From NCBI RefSeq assembly GCF_010645065.1, contig NZ_JAADZW010000031.1, forward strand, positions 1 to 33,709: a stretch of DNA of 33,709 bases. The letters run 5' to 3'. The translations under genes were made by a program, and so were the position numbers. Below the pieces are notes generated by a model. The model saw only the letters and a list, made by a program, of their open reading frames with translations, was not told where the DNA came from and ran no database searches. Source of the DNA: Flavobacterium fluviatile (lineage in GTDB: Bacteria; Bacteroidota; Bacteroidia; Flavobacteriales; Flavobacteriaceae). Every line of letters begins with the position of its first letter. The first letter of the stretch is position 1. This document shows, piece after piece, positions 8,025-15,128 of the stretch.

Positions 8025-8048
8025 TTTAATCCCGCAAGCGGGATTGAA
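8025..8048 (-). promoter_or_regulatory. Hairpin in the rpoA-rplQ gap
   Basis: The 36-nt gap contains AATCCCGC and GCGGGATT arms (8028-8035, 8038-8045), realistically a 6-bp stem with a 6-nt loop. It ends a dozen nucleotides before the L17 start codon and has no U-tract, so it is not a terminator. It may modulate rplQ translation or protect the 3' end of rpoA mRNA. Confidence 0.5.
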
Positions 8049-9041
8049 TTATTCTTTATCTAATTTGTACTTAGCTAAATCCATTCCGAAAGTTAAATTC
8101 TTAACTGCAACTAGTTCATCAAGTTCAGTTAAAGATTTTTTACCAAAATTACGGAATTTCATTAGGTCATTTTTATTGAAAGATACTAAATCACCAAGTG
8201 TATCAACTTCAGCCGCTTTCAAGCAATTTAATGCTCTCACAGATAAATCCATATCAACAAGCTTAGTTTTAAGCAATTGTCTCATATGCAATGACTCTTC
8301 ATCATACGATTCTGTTTGTGCAATTTCGTCAGCCTCAAGTGTAATTCTTTCGTCAGAAAACAACATGAAATGGTGAATTAAAACTTTAGCAGCTTCAGTA
8401 AGAGCATCTTTAGGATTTATAGAACCATCAGTTTTAATTTCAAAAACTAGTTTCTCATAATCTGTTTTTTGCTCAACACGGAAATTTTCGATTGCATATT
8501 TTACATTTTTTACCGGAGTAAAAATAGAATCTGTAAAAATTGTTCCAATTGCAGCATTCTGTTTTTTGTTCTCTTCAGCAGGAACGTATCCTCTACCTTT
8601 TTCAATTGTTAAATCGAAATTCAATTTGATTTTAGAATCTAAATTACAGATAACAAGGTCTGGATTCAAAACTTGAAAACCTGAAATAAATTTTTGAAAA
8701 TCACCTGCTGTCAATTGATCTTTACCAGAAACAGAAATTGTAACTGCTTCATTATCAATATCTTCAATCTGACGTTTGAAACGTACTTGTTTTAGATTAA
8801 GGATAATCTCGGTAACATCTTCAACAACACCTGAAATAGTAGAAAACTCATGATCTACACCCTCGATACGAACAGATGTAATTGCATAACCTTCTAACGC
8901 TGAAAGCAAAACTCTTCTAAGTGCATTACCAACTGTCAATCCATACCCAGGCTCCAAAGGTCTAAACTCAAATTTACCTTCAAAATCGGTTGAATCGATC
9001 ATGATAACTTTATCGGGCTTTTGAAAATTAAATATTGCCAT
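8049..9041 (-). CDS. rpoA: RNA polymerase alpha subunit
   Basis: A 330-residue subunit that nucleates RNA polymerase assembly. The N-terminal assembly domain (about 1-230) shows FEFRPLEPGYGLTVGNALRRVLLSALEGYA. A linker precedes the C-terminal DNA- and activator-binding domain (about 250-320). There the UP-element-contacting residues are kept: Arg269 and Asn272 in SVRALNCLKAAEV, and the GKKSLTELDE helix. It lies between rpsD and rplQ, the standard alpha-operon position, with short gaps. Confidence 0.98.
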   Translation of the reverse strand: MAIFNFQKPDKVIMIDSTDFEGKFEFRPLEPGYGLTVGNALRRVLLSALEGYAITSVRIEGVDHEFSTISGVVEDVTEIILNLKQVRFKRQIEDIDNEAVTISVSGKDQLTAGDFQKFISGFQVLNPDLVICNLDSKIKLNFDLTIEKGRGYVPAEENKKQNAAIGTIFTDSIFTPVKNVKYAIENFRVEQKTDYEKLVFEIKTDGSINPKDALTEAAKVLIHHFMLFSDERITLEADEIAQTESYDEESLHMRQLLKTKLVDMDLSVRALNCLKAAEVDTLGDLVSFNKNDLMKFRNFGKKSLTELDELVAVKNLTFGMDLAKYKLDKE

Positions 9042-9062
9042 AAATTTCGACTAAGTCAATTA

Positions 9063-9668
9063 TTATTTGTTGTACAACTCTACGATTAATTGTTCTTTAA
9101 TGTTTTCAGGAATTTGAAGTCTTGCAGGTACAGAAACAAAAGTTCCTTCTTTAAGATCATTATTCCAGGTAATCCATTCATAAACATGACTTGAATTTGA
9201 TAAAGAACGTTCGATAGCTTCTAAAGATTTAGATTTTTCACGAACTGCTACTTTATCACCAGGCTTAAGGTGGTAAGACGGGATATTTACAACTTCTCCA
9301 TTTACAGTAATGTGTCTGTGAGAAACTAATTGTCTTGCACCTCTACGAGACGGAGCAATTCCCATTCTAAAAACAACATTATCCAATCTTGCCTCACATA
9401 ATTGTAAAAGAACCTCACCAGTAACACCTTTAGTAGCTGATGCTTTTTTAAATAAACCTCTGAATTGTTTTTCTAAAATTCCATAAGAATATTTAGCTTT
9501 TTGCTTTTCCATTAACTGAACAGCATATTCAGATTTTTTACCTCTTTTTTTTGCCATCCCGTGTTGTCCAGGAGGGTAATTTCTTTTTTCGAAAGATTTA
9601 TCATCTCCGAAGATTGCTTCGCCAAATTTACGAGCAATTCTAGTTTTTGGACCAGTATATCTTGCCAT
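9063..9668 (-). CDS. rpsD: 30S ribosomal protein S4 (uS4)
   Basis: A 201-residue primary 16S rRNA-binding protein. The N-terminal part has ARYTGPKTRIARKFGE and NYPPGQHG. The S4 RNA-binding domain is at about 90-155 (RLDNVVFRMGIAPSRRGARQLVSHRH). In other bacteria S4 represses its own synthesis by binding a leader RNA. Here a multi-helix RNA fills the unusually long gap upstream (see 9687-9741) and ends 18 nt before this start codon. Confidence 0.97.
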   Translation of the reverse strand: MARYTGPKTRIARKFGEAIFGDDKSFEKRNYPPGQHGMAKKRGKKSEYAVQLMEKQKAKYSYGILEKQFRGLFKKASATKGVTGEVLLQLCEARLDNVVFRMGIAPSRRGARQLVSHRHITVNGEVVNIPSYHLKPGDKVAVREKSKSLEAIERSLSNSSHVYEWITWNNDLKEGTFVSVPARLQIPENIKEQLIVELYNK

Positions 9669-9686
9669 TTCTAAAAAATTAAATTT

Positions 9687-9741
9687 AAGGTAGAGATTAT
9701 GAATTCAGGTCATATCCTTCGATAATCGTCAATTCTACCTT
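9687..9741 (-). promoter_or_regulatory. Candidate S4 (rpsD) leader RNA
   Basis: The minus-strand RNA folds as nested helices: AAGGUAGA with UCUACCUU (9734-9741/9687-9694), a one-sided AUUGAC bulge, GAUUAU with AUAAUC (9722-9727/9695-9700), an internal loop CGA/GAAUUC, and AGG with CCU closing AUAUGA. It fills a 93-nt gap in an array where most gaps are under 25 nt. There is no U-tract, so it is not a terminator. Position argues for a translational operator for S4. From memory, computational surveys have proposed S4 leaders in Bacteroidota; I could not compare. Confidence 0.6.
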
Positions 9742-9761
9742 GTTATACTTAAATAATATTA

Positions 9762-10145
9762 TTAAACTCTTCGTCTTTTTGGAGGACGACATCCGTTGTG
9801 TGGCATTGGAGTAACATCAATAATTTCTGTAACTTCAATTCCACCGTTATGAATAGAACGAATAGCAGACTCACGTCCGTTTCCTGGTCCTTTTACATAA
9901 ACTTTAACTTTTTTAAGTCCTGCCTCAAGAGCTACTTTGCTACAATCTTCTGCTGCCATTTGAGCTGCATACGGAGTATTCTTCTTAGAACCTCTGAATC
10001 CCATTTTACCAGCTGAAGACCAAGAAATAACTTCACCTTTCTTGTTTGTCAAAGAAATAATAATATTGTTGAAAGTGGCAGAAATATGAGCCTCACCCGT
10101 TGATTCAACGATAACTTTACGTTTTTTTGCAGTTGCTTTAGCCAT
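9762..10145 (-). CDS. rpsK: 30S ribosomal protein S11 (uS11)
   Basis: A 127-residue protein of the 30S platform near the E-site mRNA path. The N-terminal basic tail AKATAKKRKVIVES precedes the core, with GEAHISATFNNIIISLTN, SSAGKMGFRGSKKNTPYAAQ and VKGPGNGRESAIR. The C-terminus is TPMPHNGCRPPKRRRV. Eight nucleotides separate it from rpsM upstream. The structured gap follows downstream. Confidence 0.98.
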   Translation of the reverse strand: MAKATAKKRKVIVESTGEAHISATFNNIIISLTNKKGEVISWSSAGKMGFRGSKKNTPYAAQMAAEDCSKVALEAGLKKVKVYVKGPGNGRESAIRSIHNGGIEVTEIIDVTPMPHNGCRPPKRRRV

Positions 10146-10153
10146 ATTACTTA

Positions 10154-10528
10154 TTATTTAGTTGCTTTTTTCTTGTTAGCAACAGTTTTTCTTTTACCTT
10201 TTCTTGTTCTAGAGTTGTTTTTAGTTCTTTGTCCTCTTAATGGAAGACCAGATCTGTGACGGATACCTCTATAACAACCAATATCCATTAAACGTTTGAT
10301 GTTCAAAGAAACTTCAGAACGTAATTCTCCTTCAATTTTGTAAAATGAAACTGCATCACGAATTGCTCCGATCTCGTCATCATTCCAATCTTGAACTTTT
10401 TTATCCTGGCTAACCTGAGCTTTCTCTAAAATCTCAATAGCTCTACTTTTTCCTAATCCGAAAATATAGGTAAGTGCAATAACACCTCTTTTGTTTTTTG
10501 GGATATCTACCCCTGCTATTCTTGCCAT
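10154..10528 (-). CDS. rpsM: 30S ribosomal protein S13 (uS13)
   Basis: A 124-residue protein of the 30S head that bridges to the large subunit and contacts P-site tRNA through its basic tail. ARIAGVDIPKNKRGVIALTYI opens the helix-two-turn-helix region. RGIRHRSGLPLRGQRTKNN and the Lys/Arg-rich C-terminus are intact. It starts 2 nt after the rpmJ stop codon. Confidence 0.98.
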   Translation of the reverse strand: MARIAGVDIPKNKRGVIALTYIFGLGKSRAIEILEKAQVSQDKKVQDWNDDEIGAIRDAVSFYKIEGELRSEVSLNIKRLMDIGCYRGIRHRSGLPLRGQRTKNNSRTRKGKRKTVANKKKATK

Positions 10529-10530
10529 AA

Positions 10531-10647
10531 TTATCCTTGTCTTTGTTTAAATCTAGGATTCTTTTTGTTTATTACGTACAGTCTCCCTTTTCTACGCACG
10601 ATAATGCACTCGGCACTTCTCTTTTTTACTGATGCTCTAACTTTCAT
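10531..10647 (-). CDS. rpmJ: 50S ribosomal protein L36 (bL36), zinc-free form
   Basis: A short 38-codon frame found by reading the gap between infA and rpsM. It begins MKVRASVKKRSAEC and ends NPRFKQRQG, collinear without gaps with E. coli L36. The zinc ligands of that protein (Cys11, Cys14, Cys27, His33) are here Ser11, Cys14, Asn27 and Phe33, so it cannot bind zinc in the classical way and is the C-minus form. It lies 2 nt before rpsM and 12 nt after infA. Confidence 0.95.
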   Translation of the reverse strand: MKVRASVKKRSAECIIVRRKGRLYVINKKNPRFKQRQG

Positions 10648-10659
10648 AGTAATTATCCT

Positions 10660-10875
10660 TTAATATCGATAAGTAATTCTTGCTTTTGACAAATCATAAG
10701 GACTCATTTCCAGTTTCACTTTATCACCAGGTAATAATTTGATGTAATGCATTCGCATTTTACCAGAAATATGAGCAATTACAATATGTCCATTTTCTAA
10801 CTCTACACGGAACATCGCATTTGACAATGCTTCAATGATTGATCCGTCTTGTTCTATTGCTGATTGTTTTGCCAT
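10660..10875 (-). CDS. infA: Translation initiation factor IF-1
   Basis: A 71-residue single OB-fold protein that occupies the 30S A site during initiation. AKQSAIEQDGSIIEALSNAMF, VELENGHIVIAHISGKMRM and LLPGDKVKLEMSPYDLSKARI are typical, ending TYRY. It sits between secY and rpmJ, as in many bacteria but unlike E. coli, where infA lies elsewhere. Confidence 0.98.
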   Translation of the reverse strand: MAKQSAIEQDGSIIEALSNAMFRVELENGHIVIAHISGKMRMHYIKLLPGDKVKLEMSPYDLSKARITYRY

Positions 10876-10882
10876 AAATATA

Positions 10883-12229
10883 TTAAGCTACTGCTTTTCT
10901 ATTTTTACCAGTCTTCATTAAACCATCATAATGTTTGTTTAACAAGTATGAATTGATTTGCTGTATAGTATCTATTGCAACACCAACCATAATTATTAAA
11001 GAGGTACCTCCAAAAAACATTGCCCAAGATTGTTGTACATCCATAACACTTACAACAATGGCTGGGAACACAGCAATTAGAGCAAGAAATAAAGATCCTG
11101 GGAAAGTTATTAAAGACATCACTTTATCAAGAAAGTCTGAAGTTTCAGCACCTGGCCTTACACCTGGAATAAAACCACCACTCCTTTTTAAATCATCAGC
11201 CATTTTGTTAGTTGGTACTGTGATTGCAGTATAGAAGAATGTGAATACAATAATTAAAGTTGCAAAAACAAAATTATACCAAAACCCAAACATATTACTA
11301 AATGTTCCAACAATAGATTGTGATGTATCTGATTTAGATAATCCGGCTACAGCAGCAGGAATAAACATAATTGCCTGAGCAAAAATGATTGGCATAACCC
11401 CGGAAGCATTAAGCTTTAGTGGAATCCACTGTCTGTTACCACCAGCCAAATCCTGCTCATAATCTCCAGTTGTTGTACGACGAGCATATTGAACCGGAAT
11501 TCTGCGCACTGCCATTGTTAATAACACACAGGAAATGATAACCAACAACCAAACTATAATTTCAATAACCAATAACATTGGACCTCCATTGTTGTTAGTA
11601 ACTCTGGTTGTAAATTCTTGTATAAAAGCCTGTGGTAAACGAGCTAATATACCAACCATAATTAATAATGAAATTCCATTACCAATCCCTTTATCAGTAA
11701 TTTTTTCTCCAAGCCACATAGCAAAAATAGTACCAGTAACCAGGATAATAACAGAAGAAAACAAAAACTCAGGTGAGTTGAACCCTAACAAAAATGCATT
11801 GTTAGGTAGCGTTCTGTATAAATTATAGATATAAGTCGGACCTTGAACCAATGTAATAGCAATAGTTAACCAACGGGTAATTTGATTAATTTTTTTTCTA
11901 CCGCTTTCGCCATCATTTTGAAGTTTTTGTAAATATGGAATCGCTATTCCCATTAACTGAACAACAATTGAAGCAGAAATGTAAGGCATAATTCCTAAAG
12001 CAAAAACTGAAGCTTTAGAAAAGGCACCTCCGGTAAACATGTCTAAGATAGATCCTAAACCATTTTTAGTTTGTCCCGCTAAACCAGTTAGTTGAGTTGC
12101 ATCAATTCCCGGAAGCGTAACGTGTGCTCCAAAACGATATACTAAAAGTAATCCTAGTGTAATTAGGATCCTGTTTTTAAGTTCTTCGATTTTCCAAACA
12201 TTACTTATTGATTCAATAAATTTCTTCAT
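10883..12229 (-). CDS. secY: Preprotein translocase subunit SecY
   Basis: A 448-residue inner-membrane channel subunit of SecYEG with about ten membrane segments. The N-terminal amphipathic helix (KKFIESISNVWKIEELKNR) is followed by the first membrane segment and the plug region with FTGGAFSKASVFALGIMPYISA. Later come QYARRTTTG, GVMPIIFAQAIMF and RSGGFIPGVRPG, the cytosolic loop for SecA and ribosome contact. It lies within the spc segment after rplO, 12 nt downstream, so translocon output is tied to ribosomal-protein transcription. Confidence 0.97.
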   Translation of the reverse strand: MKKFIESISNVWKIEELKNRILITLGLLLVYRFGAHVTLPGIDATQLTGLAGQTKNGLGSILDMFTGGAFSKASVFALGIMPYISASIVVQLMGIAIPYLQKLQNDGESGRKKINQITRWLTIAITLVQGPTYIYNLYRTLPNNAFLLGFNSPEFLFSSVIILVTGTIFAMWLGEKITDKGIGNGISLLIMVGILARLPQAFIQEFTTRVTNNNGGPMLLVIEIIVWLLVIISCVLLTMAVRRIPVQYARRTTTGDYEQDLAGGNRQWIPLKLNASGVMPIIFAQAIMFIPAAVAGLSKSDTSQSIVGTFSNMFGFWYNFVFATLIIVFTFFYTAITVPTNKMADDLKRSGGFIPGVRPGAETSDFLDKVMSLITFPGSLFLALIAVFPAIVVSVMDVQQSWAMFFGGTSLIIMVGVAIDTIQQINSYLLNKHYDGLMKTGKNRKAVA

Positions 12230-12241
12230 ACAATAGAAAAA

Positions 12242-12694
12242 TTATATTGTTACAGCCTCTCCTCCAGCAGCTTCGATAGCAGCTTTTGCAGTAGCAGTAA
12301 ATTTGTGAGCAGTTACTTTTAATTTTGCTTTCAACTCTCCTCTACCTAAAATCTTAACGATTTCATTTTTGGTAGCCAGACGATTTGCAACGAAATCTGC
12401 CATAGAAACAGAATCAGTAATCAAACCATTGTCTACTAATAATTGAAGCGTATCTAAATTAACACCTTCGTATTCTTTACGATTGATGTTTGTGAAACCA
12501 AACTTAGGTACACGTCTTTGAAGTGGCATTTGCCCACCTTCAAAACCAATCTTTTTAGAATAACCAGAACGAGATTTTGCTCCTTTGTGACCTCTTGCAG
12601 CAGTGCCACCTTTTCCAGAACCTTCTCCTCTACCTAATCTTTTGTTTTGATTGTGCGTTGATCCTTCAGCTGGTTGTAAGTTACTTAAATTCAT
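12242..12694 (-). CDS. rplO: 50S ribosomal protein L15 (uL15)
   Basis: A 150-residue 23S rRNA-binding protein. The extended Gly/Arg-rich N-terminal arm (KRLGRGEGSGKGGTAARGHK) threads into rRNA. GFEGGQMPLQRRVPKFGF follows, then a C-terminal globular domain ending AAGGEAVTI. It is placed between rpmD and secY in the usual spc order. Confidence 0.97.
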   Translation of the reverse strand: MNLSNLQPAEGSTHNQNKRLGRGEGSGKGGTAARGHKGAKSRSGYSKKIGFEGGQMPLQRRVPKFGFTNINRKEYEGVNLDTLQLLVDNGLITDSVSMADFVANRLATKNEIVKILGRGELKAKLKVTAHKFTATAKAAIEAAGGEAVTI

Positions 12695-12705
12695 AACAGT
12701 ATTTG

Positions 12706-12888
12706 TTATTTAGCTTCTTCAACAGAAACTAAGTGTTTAACTTTGTTTATCATCCCAAGGATAGCAGGATTTGAATCATGCTCTACAACTTGTCCCATTT
12801 TACGCAGACCCAAAGCTTCCAGACCTCTCTTTTGAGATAGAGGGCAGTTGATTTTGCTTCGAACTTGTTTTACTAATAATTTAGCCAT
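12706..12888 (-). CDS. rpmD: 50S ribosomal protein L30 (uL30)
   Basis: A 60-residue small large-subunit protein: LLVKQVRSKINCPLSQKR, then LEALGLRKMGQVVEHDSNPAI and IGMINKVKHLVSVEE-like ending. Length and motifs fit bacterial L30. It is flanked by rpsE (12 nt upstream) and rplO (11 nt downstream). Confidence 0.96.
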   Translation of the reverse strand: MAKLLVKQVRSKINCPLSQKRGLEALGLRKMGQVVEHDSNPAILGMINKVKHLVSVEEAK

Positions 12889-12900
12889 AATTTCCTTGAA

Positions 12901-13422
12901 TTAACCTTTAAAAACTTTTTCTAAAGAAACACCTCTCTGTTTTGCAACAGTATGAGCGCTTCTCATTTGCAATAAAGCATCAAAAGTTGCTTTAACTACG
13001 TTATGAGGGTTTGATGATCCCTGAGATTTAGATAATACATCATGTATCCCTACTGACTCAAGAACTGAACGAACAGCTCCACCAGCAATAACTCCTGTAC
13101 CATGAGAGGCCGGAATTAAGAATACACGTGCACCACCAAATTTACCTTTTTGTTCGTGAGGAACAGATTGTCCATTCAAAGGAATTTTTACTAAATTTTT
13201 CTTAGCATCTTCTACTGCTTTCGCAATTGCTTCAGAAACATCTTTAGATTTTCCTAATCCATGACCTACTACTCCGTTTTCATCACCTACAACTACAATA
13301 GCAGAAAAACCAAAAGCTCTACCTCCTTTTGTAACCTTAGTAACACGATTAACACTAACTAGACGATCTTTAAGTTCAAGACCACTAGGTTTTACCAATT
13401 CTACATTTTTGTATTTAGACAT
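12901..13422 (-). CDS. rpsE: 30S ribosomal protein S5 (uS5)
   Basis: A 173-residue protein at the mRNA entry channel that affects decoding fidelity. The N-terminal double-stranded-RNA-binding-like domain has LKDRLVSVNRVTKVTKGGR and FGFSAIVVVGDENGVVGHG. The C-terminal domain has RVFLIPASHGTGVIAGGAVR and SKSQGSSNPHNVVKATFDAL. The spectinomycin-loop region (VTKVTKGGRAF) looks standard. Confidence 0.97.
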   Translation of the reverse strand: MSKYKNVELVKPSGLELKDRLVSVNRVTKVTKGGRAFGFSAIVVVGDENGVVGHGLGKSKDVSEAIAKAVEDAKKNLVKIPLNGQSVPHEQKGKFGGARVFLIPASHGTGVIAGGAVRSVLESVGIHDVLSKSQGSSNPHNVVKATFDALLQMRSAHTVAKQRGVSLEKVFKG

Positions 13423-13428
13423 AATATA

Positions 13429-13779
13429 TTAGAATTTAAGTCCAGCGGCTCTTGCGCCTTCTGCTAATGATTTAATACGTCCGTGATATAAATATCCACC
13501 TCTGTCAAAAGTGATGGTATCAATCCCGGCTTTTAACGCTTTTTCAGCAACTAGTTTTCCAACAGCAGCAGCTACTTCAACGTTAGTACCTTTTCCTATT
13601 TCTTTTTCTCTTGAAGATGCAGCTAACAAAGTAACTCCATTTACATCATCAATAAGTTGAGCATAAATTTCTTTGTTACTTCTAAATACAGATAGCCTAG
13701 GATTAGTAGCAGTACCACTAATCGATTTTCTAATTCTGAATCTAATTCTCTGTCTTCTATCAGATTTTGTTAATGACAT
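13429..13779 (-). CDS. rplR: 50S ribosomal protein L18 (uL18)
   Basis: A 116-residue 5S rRNA-binding protein. The basic N-terminus (SLTKSDRRQRIRFRIRKS) precedes RLSVFRSNKEIYAQLIDD. FDRGGYLYHGRIKSLAEGAR leads to the terminal AGLKF, typical of L18. Six nucleotides separate it from rpsE. Confidence 0.97.
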   Translation of the reverse strand: MSLTKSDRRQRIRFRIRKSISGTATNPRLSVFRSNKEIYAQLIDDVNGVTLLAASSREKEIGKGTNVEVAAAVGKLVAEKALKAGIDTITFDRGGYLYHGRIKSLAEGARAAGLKF

Positions 13780-13790
13780 AATCTTATTTT

Positions 13791-14333
13791 TTAAGCTGAT
13801 TTACCTGCTTTTCTTCTTAATACTTCACCCACAAATTTAACACCTTTACCTTTATATGGTTCAGGCTTACGGAAACCTCTGATTTTCGCAGCAACCTGTC
13901 CTAAAAGTTGTTTATCAAATGATGTTAATTTTACGATAGGGTTTTTTCCTTTTTCAGATATTGTTTCTACCACTACTTCAGGAGCAACTTCCAAAACAAT
14001 ATTGTGAGAATATCCAAGAGCTAAATCTAACTTCTGACCTTGGTTTGAAGCTCTGTAACCAACTCCAACTAATTCAAGTTCTTTTGTAAAACCTTCAGAT
14101 ACACCAACAATCATATTACTGATTAATGATCTGTACAATCCGTGTTTTGCTCTTTGGTCTTTATGATCAGACGATCTTTCTACTAAAGCTTGATCGCCTT
14201 CAACTGTTACAGTCACGTCCGAAAACTCCTGACTTAGTTGACCTTTTTTTCCTTTTACTGTAATTATACCGTCTTTAACTTCTACAGTTACACCAGCAGG
14301 GATTACAATTGGGCTTTTACCTATTCTTGACAT
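13791..14333 (-). CDS. rplF: 50S ribosomal protein L6 (uL6)
   Basis: A 180-residue protein with the two tandem L6 domains, about 1-80 and 81-180. The start SRIGKSPIVIPAGVTVEV and the C-terminal signature EPYKGKGVKFVGEVLRRKAGK are diagnostic. It lies near the factor-binding site at the base of the L7/L12 stalk. It is 18 nt after rpsH and 11 nt before rplR. Confidence 0.97.
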   Translation of the reverse strand: MSRIGKSPIVIPAGVTVEVKDGIITVKGKKGQLSQEFSDVTVTVEGDQALVERSSDHKDQRAKHGLYRSLISNMIVGVSEGFTKELELVGVGYRASNQGQKLDLALGYSHNIVLEVAPEVVVETISEKGKNPIVKLTSFDKQLLGQVAAKIRGFRKPEPYKGKGVKFVGEVLRRKAGKSA

Positions 14334-14351
14334 CTTATATAGTCTTTAAAA

Positions 14352-14750
14352 TTAGTATACGTAACAAATTACTTCACCACCTACATTTAATTGCTTAGCT
14401 TGTTTTCCTGTCATCAATCCTTTTGATGTAGAAACAATAGCAATTCCTAATCCGTTAAGGATTCTTGGTAATTTGGCAGCACCAGCGTATTTACGCAAAC
14501 CTGGTTTACTAATTCTTTGGATATCTTTAATTACAGGCTCTTTGGTATCTTTATCGTACTTTAAAGCGATTTTGATTGAACCCTGAACAGAGTTGTCCTC
14601 AAACTTGTAACTTAAGATATAACCTTGATCAAATAAGATCTTAGTTATTTCTTTTTTTAGATTAGATGCCGGAATCTCAACAACTTTGTGGTTTGCAGCC
14701 ACAGCGTTACGAACTCTAGTCAAATAATCTGCAATAGGATCTGTATACAT
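14352..14750 (-). CDS. rpsH: 30S ribosomal protein S8 (uS8)
   Basis: A 132-residue primary 16S rRNA-binding protein. YTDPIADYLTRVRNA opens the N-terminal domain. RISKPGLRKYAG, LNGLGIAIVSTSKGLMT and GGEVICYVY close the C-terminal domain, all S8 signatures. In E. coli S8 represses the spc operon by binding mRNA. Here the 105-nt gap before the gene carries an internal promoter and a strong hairpin, unlike nearly every other gap in the array. Confidence 0.97.
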   Translation of the reverse strand: MYTDPIADYLTRVRNAVAANHKVVEIPASNLKKEITKILFDQGYILSYKFEDNSVQGSIKIALKYDKDTKEPVIKDIQRISKPGLRKYAGAAKLPRILNGLGIAIVSTSKGLMTGKQAKQLNVGGEVICYVY

Positions 14751-14774
14751 ATGTATTTGATTGCGATTATGGTT

Positions 14775-14798
14775 TTCGGGAGATACTCATCTCCCGAA
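14775..14798 (-). promoter_or_regulatory. Hairpin in the rpsH leader
   Basis: On the minus strand, arms TTCGGGAGAT and ATCTCCCGAA form a perfect 10-bp stem with the tetraloop GAGT. It lies 24 nt before the rpsH ATG. It is followed by AACCATAATC with no U-tract, so it is not a terminator. Possible roles are an S8-binding operator, an RNase processing site or a stability element. Confidence 0.6.
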
Positions 14799-14831
14799 CC
14801 TTTAATCAATTAAAAATATTTTTCTGGTTTG

Positions 14832-14863
14832 CAAAAGTAATAACTTATTGCGAGATTACCAAG
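14832..14863 (-). promoter_or_regulatory. Internal promoter before rpsH
   Basis: The minus strand has CTTG (14860-14863, inside the last codons of rpsN), a 20-nt spacer, then TACTTTTG (14832-14839), a full -7 match. The implied 5' leader of about 75 nt includes the hairpin at 14775-14798. Confidence 0.6.
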
Positions 14864-15125
14864 ACGCTTTTTTAACACCAGGGATTAATCCATTATTAGC
14901 CATCTCACGGAAAGTTACACGCGAAATACCAAATTGACGAATATAACCTCTTGGTCGACCAGTTAATTTACAACGATTGTGTAAACGAACCGGTGAAGCG
15001 TTTTTAGGTAATTTTTGTAAGCCTTCATAATCACCAGCTTCTAATAAAGCTTTTCTTTTTTCAGCATACTTAGCTACCGTTTTCTCTCTTTTAACCTCAC
15101 GGGCTTTCATTGATTCTTTAGCCAT
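14856..15125 (-). CDS. rpsN: 30S ribosomal protein S14 (uS14), zinc-free long form
   Basis: An 89-residue protein of the 30S head. The C-terminal core SPVRLHNRCKLTGRPRGYIR with FGISRVTFREMANNGLIPGV is typical. Only one Cys is present and the CxxC zinc motifs of the short 61-residue form are absent, so this is the long zinc-independent type also found in E. coli. It lies 3 nt after rplE. Its last codons double as the -33 element of the downstream promoter. Confidence 0.96.
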   Translation of the reverse strand: MAKESMKAREVKREKTVAKYAEKRKALLEAGDYEGLQKLPKNASPVRLHNRCKLTGRPRGYIRQFGISRVTFREMANNGLIPGVKKASW

Positions 15126-15128
15126 GTC

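Noticed and set aside
11535..11828. Plus-strand open frame opposite secY
   Set aside because: It is antisense to conserved SecY membrane segments, has no promoter or family features, and is a by-product of the secY codons; the same holds for other frames opposite ribosomal genes.
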